This document shows, piece after piece, positions 51,127-60,499 of a stretch of DNA of 64,000 bases (position 1 is the first letter of the stretch; every line of letters begins with the position of its first letter). The position numbers and the translations under genes were made by a program. The notes under the pieces are model-generated. The model was not told the DNA's origin, searched no databases, and worked only from the letters and a program-made list of their open reading frames with translations. Source of the DNA: Croceicoccus naphthovorans (lineage in GTDB: Bacteria > Pseudomonadota > Alphaproteobacteria > Sphingomonadales > Sphingomonadaceae); the NCBI RefSeq assembly GCF_001028705.1, contig NZ_CP011770.1, positions 1,491,501 to 1,555,500 on the forward strand, given 5' to 3'.

Positions 51127-51830
51127 GCGCCGTGACCACCCATGAGCAAGCTCCGGTGCGCGCGAAGCACTCGTTCTGGCGGGATGCTCGCATCGTGCTG
51201 GTCACGGCGGGCGTAACCTCGCTTGCTTGGGCGCTGGGCGGGGTGATCATGATGAGCGATGTGCGCAAGACGAGCCCGTCGACTTCGGCCATTGCCGATA
51301 CGTCAGCAGAAACAGCGGCTGCTCCCGATGCTGGGCTGACGACGGTTGCCTTGCCTGTCGAAGATCCCGGCCCGGGGGCGGGGATTGCTGCTGTCGGCGG
51401 CCTGCGCATTCCGGTGCGCGGCGTGGCTTCCGCAGAACTGGTCGATTCGTTCGACGATGTTCGCGCCAAAGGACGGCACGAGGCCATCGACATCATGGCT
51501 CCGGAAGGCACACCTGTCGTGGCGATGGCTCCGGGGCGGGTTGAAAAACTGTTCGTGTCCGAAGCTGGCGGCAATACGGTTTATATTCGCAGCTTCGACG
51601 GAACCCGGATGTCTTATTACGCTCACCTGCGGGGCTATGCGCCCGGACTGAGCGAGGGCCAAACTGTGCGGGCAGGGCAGACGCTTGGCACCGTCGGATC
51701 GTCGGGCAATGCCGATGCAGAGGCTCCGCACCTGCATTTCGCGGTGATGCGGATGACGCCTGACGAAGCGTGGTGGAGGGGAACGCCGATCAATCCCTAT
51801 CCCTTGCTTACCGGTGCCGCCGCGCCGTAA
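51123..51830 (+). CDS. M23 (LytM-type) peptidase, membrane-anchored
   Basis: A 235-residue protein with one N-terminal transmembrane helix (about residues 23-43) and a C-terminal M23 domain carrying His-Glu-Ala-Ile-Asp and His-Leu-His-Phe zinc motifs. All expected ligands are present, so it is probably an active endopeptidase cutting peptidoglycan cross-bridges. Coupled by ATGA to the L,D-transpeptidase, suggesting joint cell-wall remodelling. Confidence 0.92.
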   Translation: MSAVTTHEQAPVRAKHSFWRDARIVLVTAGVTSLAWALGGVIMMSDVRKTSPSTSAIADTSAETAAAPDAGLTTVALPVEDPGPGAGIAAVGGLRIPVRGVASAELVDSFDDVRAKGRHEAIDIMAPEGTPVVAMAPGRVEKLFVSEAGGNTVYIRSFDGTRMSYYAHLRGYAPGLSEGQTVRAGQTLGTVGSSGNADAEAPHLHFAVMRMTPDEAWWRGTPINPYPLLTGAAAP

Positions 51831-51839
51831 TCGTTCGGC

Positions 51840-52253
51840 ATGATCGATGCCGATAGCCTGATAGAAGCCCTTCATCTTGCCCCGCATCCTGAGGGCGGGT
51901 GGTTTCGCGAAACTTGGCGCGAGCCGAGTCCCGATGGCGGGCGCGATCTGGCGACTGGTATCCTGTTCCTGCTGAAATCTGGCGAGCATTCGTACTGGCA
52001 TCGGGTCGATGCGTCCGAGATGTGGATTTACAACGCGGGTGCGCCGTTGGTCCTCCGAACGTCGGATGATGCGGTAACGCTGGGCAGCGATGTCATGGCG
52101 GGGCAGCTAGTCCAACATCCCATCCCACCGCATCAATGGCAGGCCGCCGAAACCACGGGCGACTGGACGTTGGTGACCTGCATCGTTGCACCCGGCTTCG
52201 ATTTTGCCGGGTTCGAGCTGGCCCCGCCGGGGTGGCAACCGCCGTCAGCCTGA
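51840..52253 (+). CDS. DUF985 cupin-family protein
   Basis: A 137-residue cupin: His-Pro-Glu-Gly-Gly-Trp-Phe-Arg-Glu-Thr-Trp near residue 16, Ser-Tyr-Trp-His-Arg-Val-Asp-Ala-Ser-Glu-Met-Trp near 51, and a final Val-Ala-Pro-Gly-Phe-Asp-Phe-Ala-Gly-Phe-Glu. This matches DUF985. Role unknown; cupins of this type may bind sugars. It follows the M23 gene by 9 bp. Confidence 0.88.
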   Translation: MIDADSLIEALHLAPHPEGGWFRETWREPSPDGGRDLATGILFLLKSGEHSYWHRVDASEMWIYNAGAPLVLRTSDDAVTLGSDVMAGQLVQHPIPPHQWQAAETTGDWTLVTCIVAPGFDFAGFELAPPGWQPPSA

Positions 52254-52341
52254 CAAGACCGGCATAGGCGATCCGCACGGCCTTTGCTTTTGCGGCAACG
52301 CTGCCTATCTCCATTTCCCGATTCTTCATGGGAAAAGCGAC

Positions 52342-53304
52342 GTGACGACACACAAGACCCGCATGCTCATCATCGGTTCCGGCCCGGCCGGACTTTCCGC
52401 CGCGATCTATGGCGCGCGCGCTGGGATGGAGCCGATCGTGGTGCAGGGGCTTCAGCCCGGCGGCCAGCTGACCATTACGACCGATGTTGAGAACTATCCC
52501 GGTTTCCGCGACGTGATCCAGGGGCCGTGGCTGATGCAGGAAATGCAGGCGCAGGCCGAGCATGTCGGCACGAGGATGATGTGGGACACGATCACCGACG
52601 TTGATATTGCGCGCGGATCGCCGTTCGTGGCCAAGGGCGACAGCGGTGACGAATACGTCGGCGAAGTACTGGTCATCGCCACCGGCGCACAGGCGAAATG
52701 GCTGGGCGTAGAGGGTGAGCAGGAATGGTCGGGCAAGGGCGTTTCTGCCTGCGCGACTTGCGACGGGTTTTTCTACCGCGGCAAGAAAGTCGTCGTGATC
52801 GGCGGGGGCAATACCGCCGTGGAAGAGGCGCTATACCTAACCAATCACTCCGACGACGTGACCTTGATCCACCGCCGGGACGAGCTTCGCAGCGAGAAGA
52901 TCCTGCAGGAACGTCTGTTCAAGAATCCCAAGATTTCAACACTTTGGAACAAGACCGTAGAACGGTTCGAGGGTGAAGACGGCAAGGGCCTGACGCACTT
53001 GATCCTGAAAGACACCGTGACGGGCGAGGAGAGCCGGTTCGACACCGAAGGCGCGTTCGTGGCCATCGGTCATGCGCCGTCGACCGAGCTGTTCAAGGGC
53101 AAGCTGCCGATGGACGACAGCGGTTATCTGCTGGTCGAACCCGGCACGCCGAAGACAGAGGTTCCAGGTGTATTCGCCTGTGGTGACGTGATGGACCACA
53201 CCTATCGTCAGGCAGTCACGGCTGCCGGCACGGGCTGCATGGCGGCGCTGGATGCGGAACGCTTCCTCGCCACGCTGGAATTTGCGCGCGAAGCGGCGGA
53301 GTAA
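52342..53304 (+). CDS. trxB: Thioredoxin-disulfide reductase
   Basis: A 320-residue TrxB. FAD motif Gly-Ser-Gly-Pro-Ala-Gly-Leu at about 12-18, redox-active Cys-Ala-Thr-Cys near 136-139, NADPH motif Gly-Gly-Gly-Asn-Thr-Ala, and the final Gly-Asp-Val-Met-Asp. GTG at 52342 gives the right N-terminus; no ATG is suitably placed. It reduces thioredoxin with NADPH. Confidence 0.95.
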   Translation: MTTHKTRMLIIGSGPAGLSAAIYGARAGMEPIVVQGLQPGGQLTITTDVENYPGFRDVIQGPWLMQEMQAQAEHVGTRMMWDTITDVDIARGSPFVAKGDSGDEYVGEVLVIATGAQAKWLGVEGEQEWSGKGVSACATCDGFFYRGKKVVVIGGGNTAVEEALYLTNHSDDVTLIHRRDELRSEKILQERLFKNPKISTLWNKTVERFEGEDGKGLTHLILKDTVTGEESRFDTEGAFVAIGHAPSTELFKGKLPMDDSGYLLVEPGTPKTEVPGVFACGDVMDHTYRQAVTAAGTGCMAALDAERFLATLEFAREAAE

Positions 53305-53307
53305 CGC

Positions 53308-53589
53308 CTACTCGGCGCGCTTGGCGTCGATGAAGGCGCAGAGCGCGCCGAAAGTTTCCAGCATCTCACCGTCGACATCCTCATCCTCGACGATGACGTC
53401 GAAGCGATCCTCGATTTCGGTCAACAAGCCCGCAACGGCCTGCGAATCGAGTTCGGGCAGCGCGCCGAACAGTTCGGTATCCGCATCGAAAGCCGCCACA
53501 CGCTCTGGCGTCAGGGCCAGAACGTCAGTGAGGATCGCGCGCAGGACCGTATCGGTCGACTGGGTGTCAGAGGGTACTGTGTCGCACAT
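53308..53589 (-). CDS. Acyl carrier protein, exosortase-A-locus type
   Basis: A 93-residue acidic ACP. The phosphopantetheine Ser is in Glu-Leu-Asp-Ser-Gln-Ala-Val near residue 50. It is divergent from the acyl-CoA ligase gene with less than 100 bp between, matching the ACP that accompanies the exosortase-A-associated ligase and decarboxylase. It probably carries an acyl or amino acid-derived group in an exopolysaccharide-linked pathway; the substrate is unknown. Confidence 0.85.
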   Translation of the reverse strand: MCDTVPSDTQSTDTVLRAILTDVLALTPERVAAFDADTELFGALPELDSQAVAGLLTEIEDRFDVIVEDEDVDGEMLETFGALCAFIDAKRAE

Positions 53590-53676
53590 GGGCGTCGGCC
53601 ATTACCTCCCCGAAACGCGTTGGGCAACCCGTCTGCAGGCATGGTGCCTGCGCGCACCCATGCTATGCGCCCTTGC

Positions 53677-55215
53677 ATGAGCGCCGCGATTCTTCCCGTC
53701 GACCCGCAACCGATAGACCGGCTGACGCTGCGCGGCGCGCCCGATGCACGGGCGCTCGTTCTAAAAGACAGGGTGCTGACCTACGCCGATCTGGAGGCGG
53801 AGATTGGCATGTTGGCAGGATGGCTGGCTCAGCAGGGGTTCGCCGCCGGAGACCGCGTGGCGAGCTGGTCGGGCAAGGGTTGGCTGACCTGCCTGCTGCC
53901 GTTGGCTGCGCCGCGTGCGGGGCTGGTCCACGTGCCGGTCAATCCCGCGCTGAAGCACGCGCAGGTGTCGCATATTCTGGCCGACAGCGGTGCGCGGCTG
54001 CTGATCGCCAACAAGGGGCGGTTGGACGGGCTGGCTGCGGCGGATGTGCCCGAAGGCTGCATCTTGCTGGATGAAGCGGACCGCCCGCCCGCCGCCGATG
54101 CGCTGCCGATAGGGCCGAGCGACCATGATCCGAACGCCTTGGCGGCTATTCTCTATACCAGCGGATCGACCGGACGTCCGAAGGGTGTGATGCTGAGCCA
54201 TGCGAACCTTTGGCTGGGTGCGGAGGCGGTTGCGCACTACCTGCATCTGACCGAAGGCGACCGAACCCTGTCCGTCCTGCCACTGGCATTCGATTATGGG
54301 CAGAACCAGCTGCTTTCGACATGGTTTGCGGGCGGTGCGGTCGTTCCAATCGACTATCTGCTTGCGCGCGAAGTGGTGAAGGCGGTCGCTCGGCATGGGA
54401 TCACGACCTTGGCTGCCGTGCCGCCCCTATGGGTGCAATTGCTGGAACAGGTCTGGCCGCAAGAGGCTGTGACGCCGCTCCGCCGCCTTACCAACAGTGG
54501 CGGCGCTTTGGGCGAGCCGTTGGTCCGTCGCCTTCGCGCCCGTTTTCCCGATGCGGACTTTTATGCGATGTACGGGCTGACCGAAGCCTTTCGGTCTACC
54601 TACCTGCCGCCGGACCTGATCGACGCGCATCCGACCTCGATTGGCGGAGCTATCCCCCATGCCGAGGTTCTTGTCGTGAAGGATGACGGCGATCTGGCTG
54701 GTCCAGGTGAGGAGGGGGAACTCGTACACGCAGGGCCGCTGGTGGCGCAAGGATACTGGCATGATGCCGACAAGACCGCCGAACGGTTCCGGCCAGCGCC
54801 GAGCGGATCGAAATCGGGCGGCATCGCGGCATGGTCCGGCGATCGGGTGCGGTATGACGCCGAAGGATTGCTCTATTTCGTGGGCAGGCGCGATGCGATG
54901 ATCAAGTCGCTGGGCCAGCGGGTCAGCCCGCAAGAGATCGAGGAGATTGCCCTCGCCACCGGTTTCGTCGCCGAATGCGTGGCGCTTGGCCTGCCCGATC
55001 CGGCCCTGGGGCAGGCGATCCACCTTGTCGTCCGCGCGCCCGCAGGAACCGACCCCGACGATGTTTCGGCTCCACTGGTGCAAGCGCTGCGCCGCGAACT
55101 GCCGACCTATATGCAACCGCAGGCGATCCACTGGCGCGATGCGCTGCCGAAAGGGGCGACGGGAAAATTGGACCGGGTCGGGCTGGCCCGCGAACTGGCG
55201 GGAGAGGCGGCATGA
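53677..55215 (+). CDS. AMP-forming acyl-CoA ligase, exosortase A system-associated
   Basis: A 512-residue adenylate-forming enzyme. The P-loop Tyr-Thr-Ser-Gly-Ser-Thr-Gly-Arg-Pro-Lys-Gly is at about 163-173, Tyr-Gly-Leu-Thr-Glu-Ala near 300, and the C-terminal Lys in Lys-Gly-Ala-Thr-Gly-Lys-Leu-Asp. The pairing with the following PLP decarboxylase is the signature of the exosortase-A-associated gene pair. It activates an acyl substrate to load the ACP. Met at 53677 is chosen over the one at 53620. Confidence 0.88.
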   Translation: MSAAILPVDPQPIDRLTLRGAPDARALVLKDRVLTYADLEAEIGMLAGWLAQQGFAAGDRVASWSGKGWLTCLLPLAAPRAGLVHVPVNPALKHAQVSHILADSGARLLIANKGRLDGLAAADVPEGCILLDEADRPPAADALPIGPSDHDPNALAAILYTSGSTGRPKGVMLSHANLWLGAEAVAHYLHLTEGDRTLSVLPLAFDYGQNQLLSTWFAGGAVVPIDYLLAREVVKAVARHGITTLAAVPPLWVQLLEQVWPQEAVTPLRRLTNSGGALGEPLVRRLRARFPDADFYAMYGLTEAFRSTYLPPDLIDAHPTSIGGAIPHAEVLVVKDDGDLAGPGEEGELVHAGPLVAQGYWHDADKTAERFRPAPSGSKSGGIAAWSGDRVRYDAEGLLYFVGRRDAMIKSLGQRVSPQEIEEIALATGFVAECVALGLPDPALGQAIHLVVRAPAGTDPDDVSAPLVQALRRELPTYMQPQAIHWRDALPKGATGKLDRVGLARELAGEAA

Positions 55216-56447
55216 AGGCTATGGGACCGATCCCGGCGGGCTTTGGCTCTGTGGCGGGGGAACTGGTTATAGAGGGCAAGCCCGCATCGCACTGGGTGGC
55301 GCAAGCGGGGGGAACGCCGTTGTTCGTTTATGACGCCGCTATGCTGACCGCGCGGGTCGCACAGTTGCGGCGGGCAATGCCGGATCGACTGGCGATCCAC
55401 TATGCGATGAAGGCCAATCCGTTCGCACCGCTTCTCGCGCACATGGCGGGGCTGGTGGACGGGTTCGATGTCGCCTCGGCGGGCGAGTTGCAGATGGCCA
55501 TGGGGGCAGGTGTTGCGGCATCGCGGATAAGCTTCGCCGGCCCGGGTAAGAGCGATGCGGAACTGGAAGCCGCGATTTCCGCCAGTGTTACGCTGAACCT
55601 CGAATCCGCCGGGGAACTGCGACGGGCGCTGCAAGTGGCGGACCGCATCGGCAAGTCGCCGCGTCTGGCCATTCGTGTGAACCCGGATTTCGACCTGAAA
55701 GGGTCGGGCATGAAGATGGGCGGCGGGGCCAAGCCGTTCGGGATCGATGCGGAAACCGTGCCGCCACTCGTGCAAGAGATAATCGCTGCCGGTGCCGAAT
55801 GGCGCGGATTTCATATCTTTGCGGGCAGTCAGGCGCTTTCCGCCGATTCGGTGATCGAAACGCAGCGCGAAACCGTCGCGCTGGCTGTCAGGCTGGCCGA
55901 GGCTGCGGACGCTCCGCTGCCCCATTGCAATATTGGTGGTGGGTTCGGCATTCCCTATTTTCCGGGTGACGCGCCACTGGATGTCGATGCCGTGGGTGCA
56001 GCGTTGGGCGAAACGCTTGCGGGCCTGTCCGATGTTTATGCCGATACGCAGTTCGCGATTGAACTGGGCCGTTGGCTGGTGGGTGAGGCGGGCGTGTACC
56101 TGACCCGCGTGCTCGACGTGAAGCAAAGCCATGGCGAGACCTTCGTGGTGGTCGACGGCGGCTTGCATCACCAGCTTGCCGCATCGGGCAATTTCGGTAC
56201 GGTCGTGCGCCGAAACTATCCGGTCGCGGTCGCCAACCGCATGGACGAGGCCGCGTCTGGCGCGCCGCAATCGATTGTCGGAAGGCTATGCACCCCGATC
56301 GACCGGCTGGCGGACAAGGTCTCGTTGCCGATGATGCAGGAAGGCGATCTGGTCGCGATCTTCTGCGCCGGTGCTTATGGGGCCAGCGCCAGTCCGGCGG
56401 AGTTCCTTGGCCATGGCCCAGCGCACGAGGTACTCGTCGCGGGATGA
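55212..56447 (+). CDS. PLP-dependent decarboxylase, exosortase A system-associated
   Basis: A 411-residue fold-III PLP enzyme of the diaminopimelate/ornithine decarboxylase group. The PLP Lys is in His-Tyr-Ala-Met-Lys-Ala-Asn-Pro near residue 62, with Gly-Gly-Gly-Phe-Gly-Ile-Pro-Tyr and the C-terminal Cys-Ala-Gly-Ala-Tyr-Gly motif. ATGA overlap with the ligase gene indicates joint translation. It belongs to the set that accompanies exosortase A; the exosortase itself is not in this window. Confidence 0.9.
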   Translation: MKAMGPIPAGFGSVAGELVIEGKPASHWVAQAGGTPLFVYDAAMLTARVAQLRRAMPDRLAIHYAMKANPFAPLLAHMAGLVDGFDVASAGELQMAMGAGVAASRISFAGPGKSDAELEAAISASVTLNLESAGELRRALQVADRIGKSPRLAIRVNPDFDLKGSGMKMGGGAKPFGIDAETVPPLVQEIIAAGAEWRGFHIFAGSQALSADSVIETQRETVALAVRLAEAADAPLPHCNIGGGFGIPYFPGDAPLDVDAVGAALGETLAGLSDVYADTQFAIELGRWLVGEAGVYLTRVLDVKQSHGETFVVVDGGLHHQLAASGNFGTVVRRNYPVAVANRMDEAASGAPQSIVGRLCTPIDRLADKVSLPMMQEGDLVAIFCAGAYGASASPAEFLGHGPAHEVLVAG

Positions 56448-56577
56448 TTTACCTCCAAATCGGAGGGTGATTGCGAAGGATGCCCGCGACTTAGGGTGCG
56501 ATCCGGAGGTAGTTCGGCTTTTTCCGGCAGCGTTATCAAGGCATTGCTTAGGCCGGAACAAAGCGAGGGCCGCAAGA

Positions 56578-57216
56578 ATGTCCGTCAACCTATCGCAGCT
56601 GAATACCCGGAAATTCCCCATCCGGTTCTCTCAGATCCAAGCAGGGCCGCCCCGCGTAATCCAGGGGTGCCTGACCGCACTTGAAAGGCGGGACCGTGCA
56701 GTCGTGCTGACCGCGCCAACGAGGGCGGAGCGTCATGCCTTGTTATTGGACATCGGGCATAGGGCGGGCGCCGAATTTAGCCGGATCGTACACTTGCATG
56801 GCGACGAATGCGGTCGCTCTATCGAACACCTGCTTCGGGCAGAGGGGCTCACGTTTGCACGGCTAGCTACCCTGCCACCGGTGTCGTGGCCGGGATCGGA
56901 CAGCGTTCTGGTGATTGTCGACGAGGCGGAACTGGTTCCGCAAGTGACGCTTGCGGCGCTCGCAACGCTTTGCGATTCTGCGACCGGTGCGGCGGTTCAG
57001 GTCGTGCTGGCGGGCAGCCCGGCGCTGATCCCCATGCTTTGCCAACCCGAATGTCACGCGATCTGGCGCGAGATTCGCATGACCTTGATGCTAGAGAAGC
57101 CTGCGCCGGGTGCGCGATTTTCAGGACCGGACGGCCTGATGGCAGGCGCGGTGCGGCGGCGGGATCACGCAACCTATGTGAAGAATTGCAAGGCGCCGCC
57201 GCACCGGCTGCATTGA
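56578..57216 (+). CDS. Degenerate AAA/ExeA-like ATPase domain protein
   Basis: A 212-residue protein. Val-Leu-Val-Ile-Val-Asp-Glu-Ala-Glu near residue 110 looks like a Walker B box of ExeA-type ATPases, followed by a sensor-like Val-Val-Leu-Ala-Gly-Ser-Pro. Where a Walker A should be (about residues 42-52) only Leu-Thr-Ala-Pro-Thr-Arg-Ala-Glu-Arg is found, with no Gly-Lys-Thr/Ser. It may have lost nucleotide hydrolysis. Its place after the exosortase-A genes recalls the ExeA-like ATPase of those loci. Confidence 0.55.
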   Translation: MSVNLSQLNTRKFPIRFSQIQAGPPRVIQGCLTALERRDRAVVLTAPTRAERHALLLDIGHRAGAEFSRIVHLHGDECGRSIEHLLRAEGLTFARLATLPPVSWPGSDSVLVIVDEAELVPQVTLAALATLCDSATGAAVQVVLAGSPALIPMLCQPECHAIWREIRMTLMLEKPAPGARFSGPDGLMAGAVRRRDHATYVKNCKAPPHRLH

Positions 57217-57936
57217 TCAGGCGGTTTCGACCATCAATAGCTCGACCGTATCCGCCGCAGTGATCTGCAACGCGCTTTCCCGTCTAATCGCAATACCGTC
57301 GCGCGAATGCGCGGCCTTGCCGTTCACGTCGATCGAACCGTCGATCGGCACGAGGTAATAATACCGTGCCGGATCGAGTGGCATAGCCAGAGTTTCACCG
57401 ACATTCAGTGTGGCGGCCAGAATTCGCGCATCGGCATTGATACGCAGAGGATCGTTTTCGCCGGAGCCTTCAGCGTCACCGCTGGCCAGTGTTACCCACT
57501 GTCGGGAACGGCCGCCCTTGGGAAAGGCGCGGTTGCCCCATGACGGCGGCAGGCCGGTGCGGTCGGGCATTATCCATATCTGGAACAGCTCGGTCGGCTC
57601 GTCCTCCAAGTTGAATTCGGCGTGGGCAATTCCCGTGCCGGCGCTCATGACCTGAACGTCGCCTGCCTCGGTCGCGCCGCTGTTGCCAAGGCTGTCGCGG
57701 TGGCTGATGGTTCCCTTGCGGACATAGGTGATGATCTCCATGTCGCGGTGCGGGTGTTCGGGAAAGCCGCTTTTCGGCGCGATCCAGTCGTCGTTCCAGA
57801 CGCGCAGACGCCCCCAGTTCATGCGATCCGGGTCGTGATAGCCGGAAAAGCTGAAGTGAAAGCTGGTGTCCAGCCACCCGAGATTGGCCTTGCCCAAGCC
57901 GTCGAAGGGCCTGATTTCGATCATGTTATTATCCAC
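57217..57936 (-). CDS. Pirin family protein
   Basis: A 239-residue bicupin. Pirin N-terminal metal site: His-Pro-His-Arg-Asp-Met-Glu (about residues 61-67), with later His in Gly-Ile-Ala-His-Ala-Glu (about 103-106). The family includes quercetin dioxygenases and transcription cofactors; the role here is unknown. Met at position 5 is an alternative start. It abuts the stop of the previous gene tail to tail. Confidence 0.92.
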   Translation of the reverse strand: MDNNMIEIRPFDGLGKANLGWLDTSFHFSFSGYHDPDRMNWGRLRVWNDDWIAPKSGFPEHPHRDMEIITYVRKGTISHRDSLGNSGATEAGDVQVMSAGTGIAHAEFNLEDEPTELFQIWIMPDRTGLPPSWGNRAFPKGGRSRQWVTLASGDAEGSGENDPLRINADARILAATLNVGETLAMPLDPARYYYLVPIDGSIDVNGKAAHSRDGIAIRRESALQITAADTVELLMVETA

Positions 57937-58024
57937 ATCGGCGGGGTTGCCCGATTGCGGGGCCGCCGGAATGCCCTGCAGATAATCTACATTCGAACGT
58001 GCTCAAGAGGGCACATCGCTGTGC

Positions 58025-59137
58025 CTATTGCTCCCCATGCCCGCGGGCCAGGTAATCCGCCGATTGCATTTCCATCAGGCGGCTGACGGTTCGGTCGAAT
58101 TCAAAGCGTCCGTCGCCAGCCTCGTACAGTTCTGCCGGGCGCGCGTCGGCGGTGGCGATCAGTTTTACGCCGTGTTCATACAGAGCGTCGATCAGGGTGA
58201 CGAAGCGGGCCGCCTCGTTCCGCATATCGGGCCCCATCTGCGGGATGCCGACGACGATGACCGAGTGATAGTTGCGCGCAATGGCAAGGTAATCGGACGC
58301 GCCGCGTGCCTCTGCGCACAGCCGTTTGAAGGAGAAAACCGCGACGCCCTTCAGGCTCTTCGGCACGAAGATCGTGCGCCCGGTGCCGACGGCCAGTTCG
58401 CAGCCGGTTACATGCTCCGCATCTTCGGGCGGATAGTCGGTCAGGCGATAGAAGAGCTCGCGCACCTTCGCCGTCGCTTCTGGCCCGGTGGGGACGTACC
58501 AGACATCCATCCCGCCCAGACGTTCCAGTCGGTAATCGGTCGGTCCGTCGAGCGTCAGGACATCGAGGCGACTTTCGATCAGGGCGATAAAGGGCAGGAA
58601 ATGTTCTCGGTTCAAACCGTCCTTGTAGAGGTCCGACGGCGCGCGATTCGATGTTGTCACGATCGTCACCCCCGCCGCGATCAGGGCGGTGAACAGCCGG
58701 CTCATGATCATGGCGTCGGCGGAATTGTTCACGACCATTTCGTCGAAGGCCAGCACGCGCGATTCGGCGGCGATCTGTGCGGCGACCGGCAGGACGGGAT
58801 CGCCGCTTTCCTTTTTGCGCTCTGCCCGAAGCCGGGCGTGAACGTCGAGCATGAATTCGTGGAAATGCGCGCGCCGTTTCGCCGACACATCCAGCGTTTC
58901 GTGGAACAGGTCCATCAGCATCGATTTGCCGCGCCCGACACCGCCCCACATGTAAATGCCGCGCGGGGCAGGGGCCTCGCCGCCGAACAGGCGTTTCAGC
59001 AATCCGCCCTTGGCCGGGGCAACTTCCAGTTGCGCCTGCAGGGCATCGAGCGCCTCTGCTGCGAGGCGTTGGTCGGCATCGCTGCGCAGTTCCCCCGCGG
59101 CGATCAGCGCATCGTATCTGGCGAGCAGCCCGCTCAT
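58025..59137 (-). CDS. zapE: Cell division ATPase ZapE (AFG1 family)
   Basis: A 370-residue AFG1-like ATPase. Walker A Gly-Gly-Val-Gly-Arg-Gly-Lys-Ser is near residue 65-72, Walker B Val-Leu-Ala-Phe-Asp-Glu near 130, and Thr-Thr-Ser-Asn-Arg the sensor region. ZapE acts on the Z-ring during constriction in E. coli. Placement beside sdhB is common in alphaproteobacteria. Start overlaps the thioesterase stop. Confidence 0.93.
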   Translation of the reverse strand: MSGLLARYDALIAAGELRSDADQRLAAEALDALQAQLEVAPAKGGLLKRLFGGEAPAPRGIYMWGGVGRGKSMLMDLFHETLDVSAKRRAHFHEFMLDVHARLRAERKKESGDPVLPVAAQIAAESRVLAFDEMVVNNSADAMIMSRLFTALIAAGVTIVTTSNRAPSDLYKDGLNREHFLPFIALIESRLDVLTLDGPTDYRLERLGGMDVWYVPTGPEATAKVRELFYRLTDYPPEDAEHVTGCELAVGTGRTIFVPKSLKGVAVFSFKRLCAEARGASDYLAIARNYHSVIVVGIPQMGPDMRNEAARFVTLIDALYEHGVKLIATADARPAELYEAGDGRFEFDRTVSRLMEMQSADYLARGHGEQ

Positions 59138-59538
59138 ACGCCGGGCAACTTGCGGACTACGCCGCTGCCATGGGCGATGCAGCGATCATCCTGGGCCATC
59201 TCAAAGCTGAGGAATAGCATGCGCCCGGTTTCCTGCTTTACCCGCAAGTTGCCGAAAATGGGTTTGCCTGCGCTTCCGGCGCCGGGATAGTCGATCGCGT
59301 AGGATACGGTGACGTTTTGCATGGCGCGGGACATGAGCGGGATGGCGAGGACATGTTCCCCCAGTCCAGCCAGAAACGCGCCGTGCAGCCCGGAAAGCAG
59401 GTTTCCGTGGCGCGCATCGGTATCGACCTTGAATTCGTACGCGTTCTCGCCCGCTGGACGGTAGTGGACAGGAGGCCAATGCTCCGGCCACGTTCCCGAA
59501 CCGCGAAAGTCGTAGATGCTCCAGCCGTCGTCTTGCAC
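59134..59538 (-). CDS. Hotdog-fold thioesterase (PaaI-like)
   Basis: A 134-residue single-hotdog protein with His-Gly-Asn-Leu-Leu-Ser-Gly-Leu-His-Gly-Ala-Phe near residues 44-55, the usual PaaI-type active-site helix, and Ala-His-Gly-Ser-Gly-Val near the end. It should hydrolyse acyl-CoA or related thioesters. It lies between sdhB (10 bp) and zapE (4-bp overlap), in the same operon. Confidence 0.8.
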   Translation of the reverse strand: MQDDGWSIYDFRGSGTWPEHWPPVHYRPAGENAYEFKVDTDARHGNLLSGLHGAFLAGLGEHVLAIPLMSRAMQNVTVSYAIDYPGAGSAGKPIFGNLRVKQETGRMLFLSFEMAQDDRCIAHGSGVVRKLPGV

Positions 59539-59548
59539 CGAAAAAGGC

Positions 59549-60334
59549 TCAGACGAGGCGTTCGGCTTCCATCTTCTTGATTTCGGCGATGGCCTTCGCC
59601 GGGGACAGACCCTTGGGGCAGACGTTCGCGCAGTTCATGATCGTGTGGCAGCGATAGAGGCGGAAAGGGTCTTCCAACTCGTCCAGACGCTCACCGGTCA
59701 TTTCATCACGGCTGTCCGCCAGCCAGCGATAGGCCTGAAGCAGGATCGCCGGGCCAAGGAACTTGTCGGAATTCCACCAGTAGCTGGGGCACGAAGTGGA
59801 GCAGCACGCACACAGGATGCACTCGTACAAACCGTCCAGCTTGTTGCGATCTTCCGGCGACTGCAGACGTTCCTTGCCCGACGGGGTCGGGGTTACGGTT
59901 TGCAGCCAAGGGCGGATCGACGCGTATTGTGCGTAGAAGTGCGTGAAATCGGGGACGAGATCCTTGATCACGTCCATGTGCGGCAGCGGCGTGATGCGAA
60001 TCTCGCCCGAACCGCAATCCTCGATCGCGGTGGTGCAGGCGAGGCCGTTTCGGCCGTTGATGTTCATCGCGCAGGATCCGCAAATGCCCTCGCGGCAGGA
60101 CCGACGGAACGTCAGGGACGGGTCCATCTCGTTCTTCATCTTGATCAGCGCGTCGAGCACCATGGGGCCGCAGGCGTCCAGATCGATTTCGAATACGTCG
60201 TAGCGCGGGTTCTCGCCGCTATCCGGGTCATAGCGATAGACCTTGAAGTTGCGCGCCTTTCCGCCGGTTTCCGCCTTGTGCGTACGGGTCTTGCCGTTGA
60301 TGCGGCTATTCTTCGGCAGGGCAAACTGGGCCAT
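59549..60334 (-). CDS. sdhB: Succinate dehydrogenase iron-sulfur subunit
   Basis: A 261-residue SdhB. The 2Fe-2S cluster is in Cys-Arg-Glu-Gly-Ile-Cys-Gly-Ser-Cys. The 4Fe-4S and 3Fe-4S ligands are in [11 protein letters not shown] and Cys-His-Thr-Ile-Met-Asn-Cys...Cys-Pro-Lys-Gly. Respiratory complex II subunit on the cytoplasmic membrane face. No other sdh gene is adjacent on its downstream side; sdhA would be expected to the right, but a divergent HAD gene is there instead, so the operon is split. Confidence 0.96.
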   Translation of the reverse strand: MAQFALPKNSRINGKTRTHKAETGGKARNFKVYRYDPDSGENPRYDVFEIDLDACGPMVLDALIKMKNEMDPSLTFRRSCREGICGSCAMNINGRNGLACTTAIEDCGSGEIRITPLPHMDVIKDLVPDFTHFYAQYASIRPWLQTVTPTPSGKERLQSPEDRNKLDGLYECILCACCSTSCPSYWWNSDKFLGPAILLQAYRWLADSRDEMTGERLDELEDPFRLYRCHTIMNCANVCPKGLSPAKAIAEIKKMEAERLV

Positions 60335-60499
60335 CGGTGCTTCAACCTGACTAATCGAAATGGAATGCCTGCCCGCGTCAACATGACCGCGCGCGGCAAG
60401 TCAAGGGTGCTGCGCTGCGGCATCACGCTTTTTCGTGATCGCTTGCGCCCGAACAGCCGAACGCCTAACCGCTGGCGACCGAAGCTGGGGAACCGATTG

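Noticed and set aside
59516..60499. Long N-terminal extension of the HAD gene
   Set aside because: It runs antisense through sdhB, a certain gene, and shows no HAD similarity before residue Leu at 60500.
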